DNA from: a virus
Reading direction: 5' to 3' (one strand)
DNA: 21,698 nucleotides
Virus record (IMG/VR): IMGVR_UViG_3300047510_002514
Coordinates: 1 to 21,698 of that record
The position numbers and the translations under genes were made by a program. Position 1 is the first letter of the stretch; each line of letters opens with the position of its first letter. Below the pieces are notes generated by a model. It was not told where the DNA came from, did not search any database, and saw only the letters and a program-made list of their open reading frames with translations. Shown here piece after piece: positions 6,836 through 14,144 of the stretch.

Positions 6836-8557
6836 ATGTCTATTAATCCTCTGAACGATATTTCCAGAGTGTATCTGGAGCAGGTTGCATCAGATTGTGT
6901 AACCGAAGTTTCTGCTGATCTTGCTCTAAGAGCATCAAAAGAAGCAGGAAAGAGAGCTGGTATTCTTGCTGGATTGAGTGGTGGTGATCCCAAGGTAGCA
7001 GCAAAGGCAAAGAAGAAGAGAGCACAAGCAGAAAGACTTTATAGTAAGCAAGCAAAGAGGAGAGTTGTTACTGTCTCTCCAATCAAAGAAGAGGAAAATG
7101 TAGTTGATGAAACTTCACATCTTGAGACCGATATGAAGAAGCGTCGTGAAGCAAACGAAAAGGCAGTTGAAGATATGAAGAAGACTGATGCTTATAAGAG
7201 CATGGCGGCAGCAGCAGCAAAGAAGTTTGACGAAGCACTCGATCCCGTAGGGCACGAAGATGATGATGTTGATAATGATGGTAAGAAGAACACCAACGCC
7301 GACAAGTATCTTAAGAACCGTAGAAAGGCAATCGGTAAGGCAATCTCAACTCACGAAGCAAAAGAAGTGAAGAGATGGTGGGATGATGATGGTGATGGAA
7401 AGGGATATGAGGAAGGAGAAGTATCTGGTAAGTTTAAGAAAAAGAAAAAAATTAAAGAAGGTTTCTCAAATTGGAGACAAGACCTTTCTGAAGTAATGGA
7501 TGTCGTTGATAAAGAGCAGAACGATCAAAAAATTACTGAAAAGAAAGTAAATAATAAAATCAAGATTAACCCATCTATGGGTGAGGCAGTAGAAAATCTT
7601 GGTGGAACTCTACTTGAGATGGTAGAGATTGATGAAATGGATTATGTTGTTGAAAGCGTTTATGATGAACTTCTAGAAGAAGGATATGAAGAAGATGATA
7701 TTGAAGAGGCAATTGAGTATGCTTTAACTGAAGCAACTGTAACCTACGGTCATGATACTCCAACTGGAGAGAAGAAGAGAAAAAATCTTGTGGGAGCAGT
7801 AGCAAGACTTGCAAGACAAAAACTTTCTAGTAAAGTTCGTGGTGCTAAGAAAGCAGCAAAACAAGCAGTAGCAACTGGTGCAAGAAAAGTTGCTAAGGGT
7901 GCATTGGGTGTTGCACGTAAGATGGAAGGCGGAGACAAAAAACCACATACTGCAGCAAGAAAACCATCAACCTATCGTGGTGCTGGTGCAGGTCAGAAGG
8001 AAAAAGTAAGCAGTGGATCTTATACTCCACCATCTAAAAAGAAAGCAGAAAAATCACCAGATCCCTGGGCTGGAAGTGAGACAACTCCACCAAAAGCAAA
8101 AGCAAAAACTAAAAAAGCAGCAGCACCAAAGGCAAAGGCAACTACTGCACCAAAAAGAAAGAGAAAGTCAAAGTTAGATGATTTGCTTGCATCTGTAAGA
8201 AGTGAAAGCGTTCAGATTGATGAAAAGGTCTTAAGTACTGCTGAAACAAAAGAAAAGGAAAGAATTGTAAAGTCGATGAAGTCAAAAGCACCAGACTTTG
8301 AAAAGAGATATCCTGGTCGTGGTAAAGAAGTGATGTATGCTACTGCTACTAAAATGGCTAAAAGAATGGCAGAGCAGGCAATGGAAATTCAACCAAAAAC
8401 GCAGGCTCAACCTCAACAGTCTCAACAAGCAAATCAGGACGCAAAGGCAAAAGCAGCAGCACAAAGAGCAAAATCAGCAGCAGTAACTCTTAAGACGAAG
8501 GAACTACAAACCCTTAGACAAACTCCAGCTGGAACTTCAGTATCTAGTTTTGGGTGA
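6836..8557 (+). CDS. Lys/Ala-rich phage structural protein (T4-like marine phage type)
   Basis: This 573-residue, highly charged protein starts one base after the previous stop. Segments typical of marine T4-like virion proteins are visible. These include VGHEDDDVDNDGKKNTNADK (about 138-157), YLKNRRKAIGKAI, a second acidic loop WDDDGDGKGYEEGE (about 182-195), and GFSNWRQDLSEV (209-220). Also present are an acidic helical stretch (about 258-300) and a C-terminal RYPGRGKEVMYATATKMAKRM. The acidic D-x-D-x-D-G loops resemble EF-hand or dockerin calcium loops. A long basic middle (about 312-450, rich in Lys, Ala and Pro) looks histone-like and could bind DNA. Several LxE sites (DLSE, ALTE, LLE) fit prohead protease cleavage. 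A packaged core or internal protein is my inference. Confidence 0.85.
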   Translation: MSINPLNDISRVYLEQVASDCVTEVSADLALRASKEAGKRAGILAGLSGGDPKVAAKAKKKRAQAERLYSKQAKRRVVTVSPIKEEENVVDETSHLETDMKKRREANEKAVEDMKKTDAYKSMAAAAAKKFDEALDPVGHEDDDVDNDGKKNTNADKYLKNRRKAIGKAISTHEAKEVKRWWDDDGDGKGYEEGEVSGKFKKKKKIKEGFSNWRQDLSEVMDVVDKEQNDQKITEKKVNNKIKINPSMGEAVENLGGTLLEMVEIDEMDYVVESVYDELLEEGYEEDDIEEAIEYALTEATVTYGHDTPTGEKKRKNLVGAVARLARQKLSSKVRGAKKAAKQAVATGARKVAKGALGVARKMEGGDKKPHTAARKPSTYRGAGAGQKEKVSSGSYTPPSKKKAEKSPDPWAGSETTPPKAKAKTKKAAAPKAKATTAPKRKRKSKLDDLLASVRSESVQIDEKVLSTAETKEKERIVKSMKSKAPDFEKRYPGRGKEVMYATATKMAKRMAEQAMEIQPKTQAQPQQSQQANQDAKAKAAAQRAKSAAVTLKTKELQTLRQTPAGTSVSSFG

Positions 8558-8563
8558 AAAAAT

Positions 8564-8571
8564 CCTAAATA
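8564..8571 (+). promoter_or_regulatory. T4-type late promoter motif CCTAAATA
   Basis: CTAAATA lies 29 bases before the ATG at 8601. The motif sits in a short inverted repeat, CCTAAA-TAGT-TTTAGG (8564-8579). Confidence 0.5.
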
Positions 8572-8600
8572 GTTTTAGGTTATACTTATAGGAGGTCATT

Positions 8601-8786
8601 ATGTCAATTGGAGCACTACTTGCTTTTTATAAAGCAAATGAAGCAGCAATTTTAACGATTCTACTTATTATTTCTGAGTTTCTTGGCGCGAATCCAAAAG
8701 TCAAAGCAAACGGAATCCTTTCATTTATTTTGCAACAAGTTCGCAAAAAGGCGGAAGATGGTGGTGCAGTTGATCCAACTCCTTGA
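8601..8786 (+). CDS. Small single-span membrane protein
   Basis: This encodes a 61-residue protein. The hydrophobic segment AAILTILLIISEFLGA (residues about 15-30) suggests one membrane helix, followed by a basic amphipathic tail (QQVRKKAEDGG) and DPTP. An excellent ribosome-binding site, AGGAGGT, is 7 bases upstream, so the start is secure. It sits between late structural genes with a late promoter motif before it and a terminator after it. A holin-like role is possible from size and topology but nothing specific supports it. Confidence 0.85.
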   Translation: MSIGALLAFYKANEAAILTILLIISEFLGANPKVKANGILSFILQQVRKKAEDGGAVDPTP

Positions 8787-8807
8787 TATTTCTTTATAAA
8801 CTCTTAA

Positions 8808-8838
8808 AGAGACCTCATTTTTGGGGTCTCTATTTTTT
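8808..8838 (+). terminator. Rho-independent terminator
   Basis: AGAGACCTC (8808-8816) pairs with GGGGTCTCT (8823-8831) to give a 9-bp stem with one U-G pair and loop ATTTTT. The tail ATTTTTT follows. The last T begins the next late promoter. Confidence 0.88.
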
Positions 8839-8845
8839 ATAAATA
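8838..8845 (+). promoter_or_regulatory. Consensus T4 late promoter TATAAATA
   Basis: An exact match to the T4 late -10 consensus TATAAATA, 33 bases before the ATG at 8879 and directly abutting the terminator T-tract. The predicted start is about 8852. Confidence 0.8.
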
Positions 8846-8878
8846 TTTCTACGAATAAATTTAGAAAAGGTAAAAAGA

Positions 8879-9643
8879 ATGGCACTCTGGGGAAACAATG
8901 ACAATGTTGGTTCTGGTGGTACAGTATCATTAAATTATAGTACTCTTGAGGTCACTGGAACCGGAACTACTTTCGGAAGAGTTGGTGCGGCTGCAACTGG
9001 AGATGTGATTAGATTTGGTATTCGTGGTGGCGGTGGCACCTACTTCGGAGATGCTGTGATCGTTGGTATTACAAGTGATACATTATTAACTATTGGATCT
9101 ACTGCAGGACTAAGTGGAGCAGCAATTGCAGGAACATCTTTCTATATTAGCGAACTTCCTAGTTACACAGTTCTAGACAGTACCTTTAGTAATGCTAATG
9201 ATGCTGCCCCATCATTAGCAACTTTAGCTATTACGGGAACAGCAACTACAAATGCTAATATTGGAACTTCAGTTATTCCTGTTGTTCCTCCATCTGGTTT
9301 GATTGCTGGCGATTTACTTTTAAATAACTCAAGCAACATTCGCATTTCTGTTGTTGGAGTTACCAGCATTACTCTTGCATCTACAATTTCTGCTGGAATT
9401 GCGACGGGAGATACTCTGACATTTAAGAGATATACTGATGGATATGACCGTCAAGTTTATGGAATTTCTACAACAACTGATTATGTTGCAGTTGGATACA
9501 GTGGGTACGCTCACGCTGGATGGGTTGGAGTAACAACCTACATTGACTGCCAAGGAAACTTCAGAGTTAAGACTGAAACTTTAGTTGCAATGTCTGGAAT
9601 TACAACTGGATCTGACGGAATTCTTTATCCAACTCCTGTCTGA
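8879..9643 (+). CDS. Phage virion structural protein, beta-rich
   Basis: This 254-residue protein is rich in Gly, Thr, Ser, Ile and Val with alternating hydrophobic residues, as in beta-structured virion proteins. The start (MALWGNNDNVGSGG) and C-terminal part (GYSGYAHAGWVGVTTYIDCQ) are of a type I recall as annotated structural protein in T4-like cyanophages. Internal near-repeats such as TGTGTTF, GTATTNA and the GDxL/GDTL turns (GDVIRF, GDLLLN, GDTLTF) suggest two or three related beta modules. It is driven by the best late promoter in the window, and AAAAGG is 8 bases upstream of the ATG. The exact position in the virion is not visible. Confidence 0.85.
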   Translation: MALWGNNDNVGSGGTVSLNYSTLEVTGTGTTFGRVGAAATGDVIRFGIRGGGGTYFGDAVIVGITSDTLLTIGSTAGLSGAAIAGTSFYISELPSYTVLDSTFSNANDAAPSLATLAITGTATTNANIGTSVIPVVPPSGLIAGDLLLNNSSNIRISVVGVTSITLASTISAGIATGDTLTFKRYTDGYDRQVYGISTTTDYVAVGYSGYAHAGWVGVTTYIDCQGNFRVKTETLVAMSGITTGSDGILYPTPV

Positions 9644-9649
9644 TAATAT

Positions 9650-10042
9650 ATGATTTTTAATGAATTGAATGAGAGTAATTTTCTCTTATTTGCTATTAAA
9701 CATTATGAGAACCCACAAGCGGTTACAAAAGAAGACTTTGAAAAAGATTTAAATCATTTTAAATATATCAAAAGGTTGCTGAAGAGATACAAAAAATCAG
9801 GTGAGCTCAAAACTCACCTGATTTTAAATCATTTTATTGTCCTTTATAATATCTTTGGTGAAGCAGCAACTCCAATGTTGTTTTTTAAAATAGAAAAAGA
9901 TCTTTGGTCTTCTATGAAAAGTTTTATAATATTCTTGAATAAACTTCCAGAGTATCCCAAGTGTTATATTCATAACATCCAAGTTGATTTATATTGCTTA
10001 GAACAATTATATAAGATCTACAATGGAAAAGAAGAAGCTTGA
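9650..10042 (+). CDS. Conserved phage protein of unknown function (130 aa)
   Basis: This is an all-helical 130-residue protein. It has a recognisable pattern seen in many marine T4-like phages: MIFNELNESNFLLFAIKHY near the start, HFKYIKRLLKRYKKSGELK, and LILNHFIVLYNIFGEAATPM in the middle. These are followed by an aromatic and Cys-containing C-terminal part (YCLEQLYKIY). There is no signal or membrane segment. It starts 6 bases after the structural gene, has no good Shine-Dalgarno, and overlaps the next gene by 20 bases. Function unknown. Confidence 0.85.
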   Translation: MIFNELNESNFLLFAIKHYENPQAVTKEDFEKDLNHFKYIKRLLKRYKKSGELKTHLILNHFIVLYNIFGEAATPMLFFKIEKDLWSSMKSFIIFLNKLPEYPKCYIHNIQVDLYCLEQLYKIYNGKEEA

Positions 10043-10235
10043 TTGGATTGTTTCAATTATAAGAGAGCAAATGGTTGCAAATGCTCCAGGTGCTTCTGGT
10101 GGATTTTCTGGTTCTGCGGATCCAAAGGGACCTGTTGCTGGATTTGATCCTTTGATGGGAAAAAAGAAGAAGGATGGAACAGTAGATTTTAGAAGAATCA
10201 AACCAAATTATAGAAGATGGGTAAAGGATAAATAA
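10023..10235 (+). CDS. Small conserved-type phage protein (70 aa)
   Basis: This 70-residue basic protein starts with an amphipathic helix (LDWIVSIIREQM), followed by a Gly/Pro/Ala-rich stretch (APGASGGFSGSADPKGPVAGFDP) and a basic tail (GKKKKDGTVDFRRIKPNYRRW). The start overlaps the upstream gene by 20 bases, and a weak SD-like element (AAGATC) precedes it. It sits in the late block; a minor virion component is conceivable but unproven. Confidence 0.8.
   Translation: MEKKKLDWIVSIIREQMVANAPGASGGFSGSADPKGPVAGFDPLMGKKKKDGTVDFRRIKPNYRRWVKDK
10227..10234 (+). promoter_or_regulatory. Possible late promoter motif GATAAATA
   Basis: GATAAATA overlaps the stop of the previous gene and lies 64 bases before the ATG at 10299. 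It is weaker than the other late motifs because the first two bases deviate and the leader is long. Confidence 0.3.
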
Positions 10236-10298
10236 TTTCAATACTACTTGAGGTTTTTGTTTCATAGAGGTAGTAGGAGAAATAATCACCTCAAAAAA

Positions 10299-10709
10299 AT
10301 GTTTAATCAAAATACATCTGCTGACACTAAAATTGCAGTATTGGAAGAGCGCCTTTCCGCTTATGAAACTATGATTAATAAGATTGATGAAGCAATACAG
10401 ATAATGGGAAAGGCAAGTCAAAATATTAATAAGATGCTCGCCGTTCATGAAGAAAGAATAGAGCAGTGTCACAAAACAGATGATTATATTGGTAGAGTTA
10501 TTGAAGAATTAAGAGTTGAAAATAAAGATCAGCACGAAGAAGTATCAAAAAGAATAGAAAAGGTAGAAAATAAATTAGAAGAATTTGTAAAATATCGTTG
10601 GATAATAGTTGGGGTTTTTGCGGTTGTTTCTTTTGCATTTTCACAATCTCATATGGTTGTTGATTTTTTAACTCCAGACACACCTCAAGTACAGATACGA
10701 CAAAAATAA
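10299..10709 (+). CDS. Coiled-coil membrane-anchored protein
   Basis: This 136-residue protein is mostly a coiled coil. Residues about 8-95 show heptads with many Glu, Lys and Ile (ADTKIAVLEERLSAYETM, EVSKRIEKVENKLEEF). A hydrophobic segment then follows (RWIIVGVFAVVSFAFS, about 99-115) and a short tail (DFLTPDTPQVQIRQK). The layout recalls XhlA-like proteins associated with phage holins. I chose the ATG at 10299; the frame is open upstream to a TTG at 10248, but that would add a basic segment from a region that folds as inverted repeats. AGGAG lies 19 bases before the ATG, unusually far. Function unknown. Confidence 0.8.
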   Translation: MFNQNTSADTKIAVLEERLSAYETMINKIDEAIQIMGKASQNINKMLAVHEERIEQCHKTDDYIGRVIEELRVENKDQHEEVSKRIEKVENKLEEFVKYRWIIVGVFAVVSFAFSQSHMVVDFLTPDTPQVQIRQK

Positions 10710-10712
10710 ATA
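10705..10712 (+). promoter_or_regulatory. Late promoter motif AATAAATA
   Basis: AATAAATA overlaps the end of the coiled-coil gene. The predicted transcript would begin near 10719, just ahead of a hairpin (TTGGC-GTTAGA-GCCAA, 10721-10736) and a 35-codon ORF. Confidence 0.4.
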
Positions 10713-10735
10713 GTTGAGTGTTGGCGTTAGAGCCA

Positions 10736-10843
10736 ATGAAAACTCAAAAGAAAGTTACTCTCTACACCCTACAAAAAACAACAAATTCTGTTGTGAAGTG
10801 GACTGGAATCATCACTTCACTTTGCCTTGACAAGTCCAAATAA
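10736..10843 (+). CDS. Doubtful 35-codon ORF in a structured spacer
   Basis: The ATG at 10736 opens a 35-residue ORF (MKTQKKVTLYTLQKTTNSVV...). It has no Shine-Dalgarno. The DNA beneath it contains hairpins CAACA/TGTTG (10779-10793) and GTGAAGTG/CACTTCAC (10793-10800 with 10813-10820). The region could be non-coding RNA or a weak terminator instead of a gene. It lies between the late block and the gp61 promoter. Confidence 0.3.
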   Translation: MKTQKKVTLYTLQKTTNSVVKWTGIITSLCLDKSK

Positions 10844-10854
10844 ACTGGTAGAAT
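10827..10854 (+). promoter_or_regulatory. Sigma70-type early promoter for gp61-nrdA-nrdB
   Basis: TTGACA (10827-10832), a 16-base spacer and TAGAAT (10849-10854) give a predicted start near 10861, about 18 bases before the gp61 ATG. It probably drives the primase and ribonucleotide reductase operon. Confidence 0.65.
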
Positions 10855-10878
10855 ACATCAACTGGATACTGTTTGATT

Positions 10879-11847
10879 ATGGACTTTGTTGATGTAAAGT
10901 ACATCAATTTGATTTCTGCGCGATTTCAAAAGTTTAAGAAAGTAAAGCACAATCTCTACAACTTTCGCTGCCCTATTTGTGGAGACTCGCAGAAGAATAA
11001 GAATAAAGCACGGGGATATTTGTATCAAGTCAAAAGTAATACAAACTTTAAGTGTCATAATTGCGGACTTAATATTTCCTTTAATAATTTTCTCAAACAA
11101 TTAGATCCAGTAATTTACAAACAATATACATTCGAAAAATTTAAAGATGGAAATACTGGTAAAAACTTTATTGTAGATGAACCGAAATTTAATTTCGAAG
11201 CACCGAAGTTTAAACCTAAGTTAGATTTACCGAAAGCATCTGAGAATTCCATAGCAAAATCTTACTTAGAAAAGAGAAAATTAAATCCGGATAAATTTTA
11301 TTATACCGACAAATTTAAGGAGTGGACTAATTCTCTCCAACAAACATTCGACAGCACAGAAAGAGATGAACCAAGGATTATTATTCCTTTGTTCTATCAA
11401 AATACTCTAGTCGGATTTCAAGGAAGAGCACTTGGTCCAAATAAGATTAAATATATCACCGTGATGTTAAATGATGATGCCCCAAAAATCTATGGTCTCG
11501 ATGAAATACAAAAAACTGAAACTGTCTACATCACCGAAGGTCCATTTGACTCAACATTCATTCGCAACGCGATTGCTTTATGTGGAGCTGATGGTGATGT
11601 TAGTAAGTGGGGTATTGACAGGTGTGTTTGGATTTACGATAACGAACCACGTAATGCAGAAATCCATTCAAGAATCTCCCGCGTTATTGACAGAGGAGAA
11701 AGGGTCGTTGTCTGGCCTTCATCAATAAAAGAGAAAGACATTAATGAGATGGTACTATCTGGACTGGACGTTCAGTCTGTGATAGAATTAAATACTTATT
11801 CTGGATTAGAAGCAAAACTAAAATTTACTACTTGGAAGAAAATATGA
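10879..11847 (+). CDS. 61: gp61 DNA primase
   Basis: This 322-residue DnaG-type primase of the T4 gp61 family makes RNA primers together with helicase gp41. The N-terminal zinc ribbon is CPIC (C31, C34) and CHNC (C59, C62), with GDSQKNKNKARGYLY between them as in T4 (GDSKTDQNKARGWYY). The middle holds EPRIIIPLFYQNTLVGFQGRA and KIYGLDE. The Toprim motif is YITEGPFDS (Glu about 220), followed by CVWIYDNEPRN (DxEPR metal site) and RGERVVVWPSSIKEKDINEM. I chose the ATG at 10879; an in-frame TTG two codons upstream is less likely. The stop overlaps the nrdA ATG (ATGA). Confidence 0.95.
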   Translation: MDFVDVKYINLISARFQKFKKVKHNLYNFRCPICGDSQKNKNKARGYLYQVKSNTNFKCHNCGLNISFNNFLKQLDPVIYKQYTFEKFKDGNTGKNFIVDEPKFNFEAPKFKPKLDLPKASENSIAKSYLEKRKLNPDKFYYTDKFKEWTNSLQQTFDSTERDEPRIIIPLFYQNTLVGFQGRALGPNKIKYITVMLNDDAPKIYGLDEIQKTETVYITEGPFDSTFIRNAIALCGADGDVSKWGIDRCVWIYDNEPRNAEIHSRISRVIDRGERVVVWPSSIKEKDINEMVLSGLDVQSVIELNTYSGLEAKLKFTTWKKI

Positions 11848-14144
11848 GCAACGGAACCAAAGTTAAAAAGCGTGATGGTCGAATTGAATCTCTTGACCTA
11901 GATAAAATGCATTTGATGGTTGAAGAGGCGTGTAAGGGTCTTGCTGGAGTCTCTGCTAGTCAAGTTGAAATGACTTCTGGTATTCAGTTTTATGATGGAA
12001 TTACAACAGCAGAAATTCAGGAAATTTTGATTCGTTCTGCTTCTGACCTTATTGATTTGGATCATCCAAATTATCAGTATGTTGCTGCTCGTCTGCTTTT
12101 ATTTGCAGTCCGAAAGCAATTGTATGGAAGAATGAAAGAAATTCCAACACTAGAGCAACACATCTATACTTGTGTAAATGCTCAAGTGTATGATGATGAT
12201 ATTTTTAACAAATACTCTAGAGAAGAAATTGAACGTGCCGATTCATATATCGATCATAGTCGTGATTATCTCTTCACTTATGCAGGTCTTCGCCAAGTAG
12301 TTGATAAGTACTTGGTTCAAGATCGTAGTGGTGGTGGAGTATATGAAACTCCTCAGTTCATGTATATGATGATTGCTCTGACTATTTTTGCAGAGTATCC
12401 AAAAGAAACCCGTATGTCATATGTTAAGAGGTACTATGACGCAATCTCAAAGCACAAAATCAACATTCCCACACCTATCATGGCGGGGGTTAGAACTCCA
12501 CTTCGACAGTTTGCTAGCTGTGTTCTTGTTGATGTTGATGACACCCTCGATTCTATCTTTAGCTCTGATATGGCAATTGGTAGGTATGTTGCACAGAGGG
12601 CGGGCATCGGTATCAACGCAGGCCGCATCCGTGGCATCAACAGTAAAATCAGAGGTGGAGAAGTTCAGCACACAGGTGTTGTTCCATTCCTCAAAAAGTT
12701 TGAGGCAACTGTCCGATGCTGCACTCAAAATGGCATCCGTGGTGGATCAGCAACTGTCCACTTCCCAATCTGGCACCAAGAAATCGAAGACATCCTAGTG
12801 CTGAAAAACAATAAAGGTACGGAGGATAATCGTGTTCGCAAACTTGACTACAGCATTCAAATCAGCAAACTCTTCTATGAGAGGTTCATTCAGGATGGTG
12901 AGATCACGCTTTTCTCCCCACATGATGTACCTGGACTATATGATCGTTTCGGATTCTCTGATTTTGATGATCTCTACGTTTCGTATGAAAAAGATCCGTC
13001 CATTAAGAAAAAGACTATTAAAGCGCAAGAACTCATTCTTAACCTCCTTAAGGAACGTGCGGAAACGGGTCGTGTCTACATTATGAATATCGATCACTGC
13101 AATTCACACTCTTCTTTCAAGGATAAAGTAAATATGAGTAATCTCTGTCAGGAGATCACTCTTCCAACAGATCCTATTCAGCATATTGATGATAATATGG
13201 GTGAGATCGCTCTCTGTATTCTCTCCGCTATTAACGTTGGCAAAGTAAAGTCTGATGAGGAACTTGAAGAACTCTGTGATCTTTCTGTTCGTGGATTGGA
13301 TGAGTTGATTGACTATCAAAAATACCCCGTAGCAGCGGCAGAAATCGCCACTAAGGCACGTCGTTCTCTTGGTGTTGGGTTTATTGGATTGGCACATTAT
13401 CTTGCTAAACTTGGATTTAATTATGATTCTCAAGAAGCATGGGATGCAGTTCATGGACTTTCTGAGTCTTTCCAGTACTACCTTCTGAAAGCATCCAATC
13501 AACTTGCTAAAGAAAAAGGTCATTGTGAATACTTTGGACGTACTAAGTATGCTGATGGTATTCTTCCAATTGATACCTATAAAAAAGATGTAGACGAAAT
13601 CACTTCCATTGATTATGAACACGATTGGAAATCTCTTAGGTCATCGATCCTGGAGCACGGTCTCAGGCACTCAACACTGTCCGCACAGATGCCATCGGAG
13701 AGCAGTTCCGTTGTGTCAAACGCAACTAATGGAATCGAACCACCTAGAGATTACCTGTCCGTTAAAAAGTCCAAAAAAGGACCTCTCAAGCAGATTGTTC
13801 CACAGTATCAAACCCTTAAGAACAATTATACGCTTCTGTGGGATATGCCTAGCAACCGTGGGTATATTAATATTGTTGCAGTTATGCAAAAATTCTTCGA
13901 TCAAGCGATTTCTGGAAACTGGTCGTATAATCCAGAAAATTATGCCAACAATGAAGTTCCTACTTCAGTAATGGCAAATGATTTTCTGACTACATACAAG
14001 TACGGATGGAAAACTTCTTATTATCAAAATACATATGATATTAAGACTGATGAAGTGGTAGAAGAGAAGAAGTCCGAATTGGAAAGTCTTCTTAATGAGT
14101 TAAGTTCAGTAGAGGAGGGAGAGTGTGAATCCTGCGCAGTTTGA
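11844..14144 (+). CDS. nrdA: Ribonucleoside-diphosphate reductase class Ia, alpha subunit
   Basis: This 766-residue NrdA reduces NDPs to dNDPs together with NrdB. The N-terminal ATP-cone (about 1-90: TKVKKRDGRIESLDLDKMH) for allosteric control is present. The redox-active cysteine is in FASCVLVD (C226). The catalytic N-x-C-x-E is in SNLCQEI (N433, C435, E437), and the partner Cys is in ALCILSAINVG (C458). The substrate region ATNGIEPPRDYLS is conserved. The radical-transfer tyrosine pair is in SYYQNTYD. The C-terminal tail ECESCAV provides the CxxC re-reduction pair. Length matches E. coli and T4 NrdA. The ATG at 11844 overlaps the gp61 stop; an in-frame TTG at 11832 is rejected. It overlaps nrdB by 20 bases. 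The enzyme supplies DNA precursors for phage replication. Confidence 0.98.
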   Translation: MSNGTKVKKRDGRIESLDLDKMHLMVEEACKGLAGVSASQVEMTSGIQFYDGITTAEIQEILIRSASDLIDLDHPNYQYVAARLLLFAVRKQLYGRMKEIPTLEQHIYTCVNAQVYDDDIFNKYSREEIERADSYIDHSRDYLFTYAGLRQVVDKYLVQDRSGGGVYETPQFMYMMIALTIFAEYPKETRMSYVKRYYDAISKHKINIPTPIMAGVRTPLRQFASCVLVDVDDTLDSIFSSDMAIGRYVAQRAGIGINAGRIRGINSKIRGGEVQHTGVVPFLKKFEATVRCCTQNGIRGGSATVHFPIWHQEIEDILVLKNNKGTEDNRVRKLDYSIQISKLFYERFIQDGEITLFSPHDVPGLYDRFGFSDFDDLYVSYEKDPSIKKKTIKAQELILNLLKERAETGRVYIMNIDHCNSHSSFKDKVNMSNLCQEITLPTDPIQHIDDNMGEIALCILSAINVGKVKSDEELEELCDLSVRGLDELIDYQKYPVAAAEIATKARRSLGVGFIGLAHYLAKLGFNYDSQEAWDAVHGLSESFQYYLLKASNQLAKEKGHCEYFGRTKYADGILPIDTYKKDVDEITSIDYEHDWKSLRSSILEHGLRHSTLSAQMPSESSSVVSNATNGIEPPRDYLSVKKSKKGPLKQIVPQYQTLKNNYTLLWDMPSNRGYINIVAVMQKFFDQAISGNWSYNPENYANNEVPTSVMANDFLTTYKYGWKTSYYQNTYDIKTDEVVEEKKSELESLLNELSSVEEGECESCAV

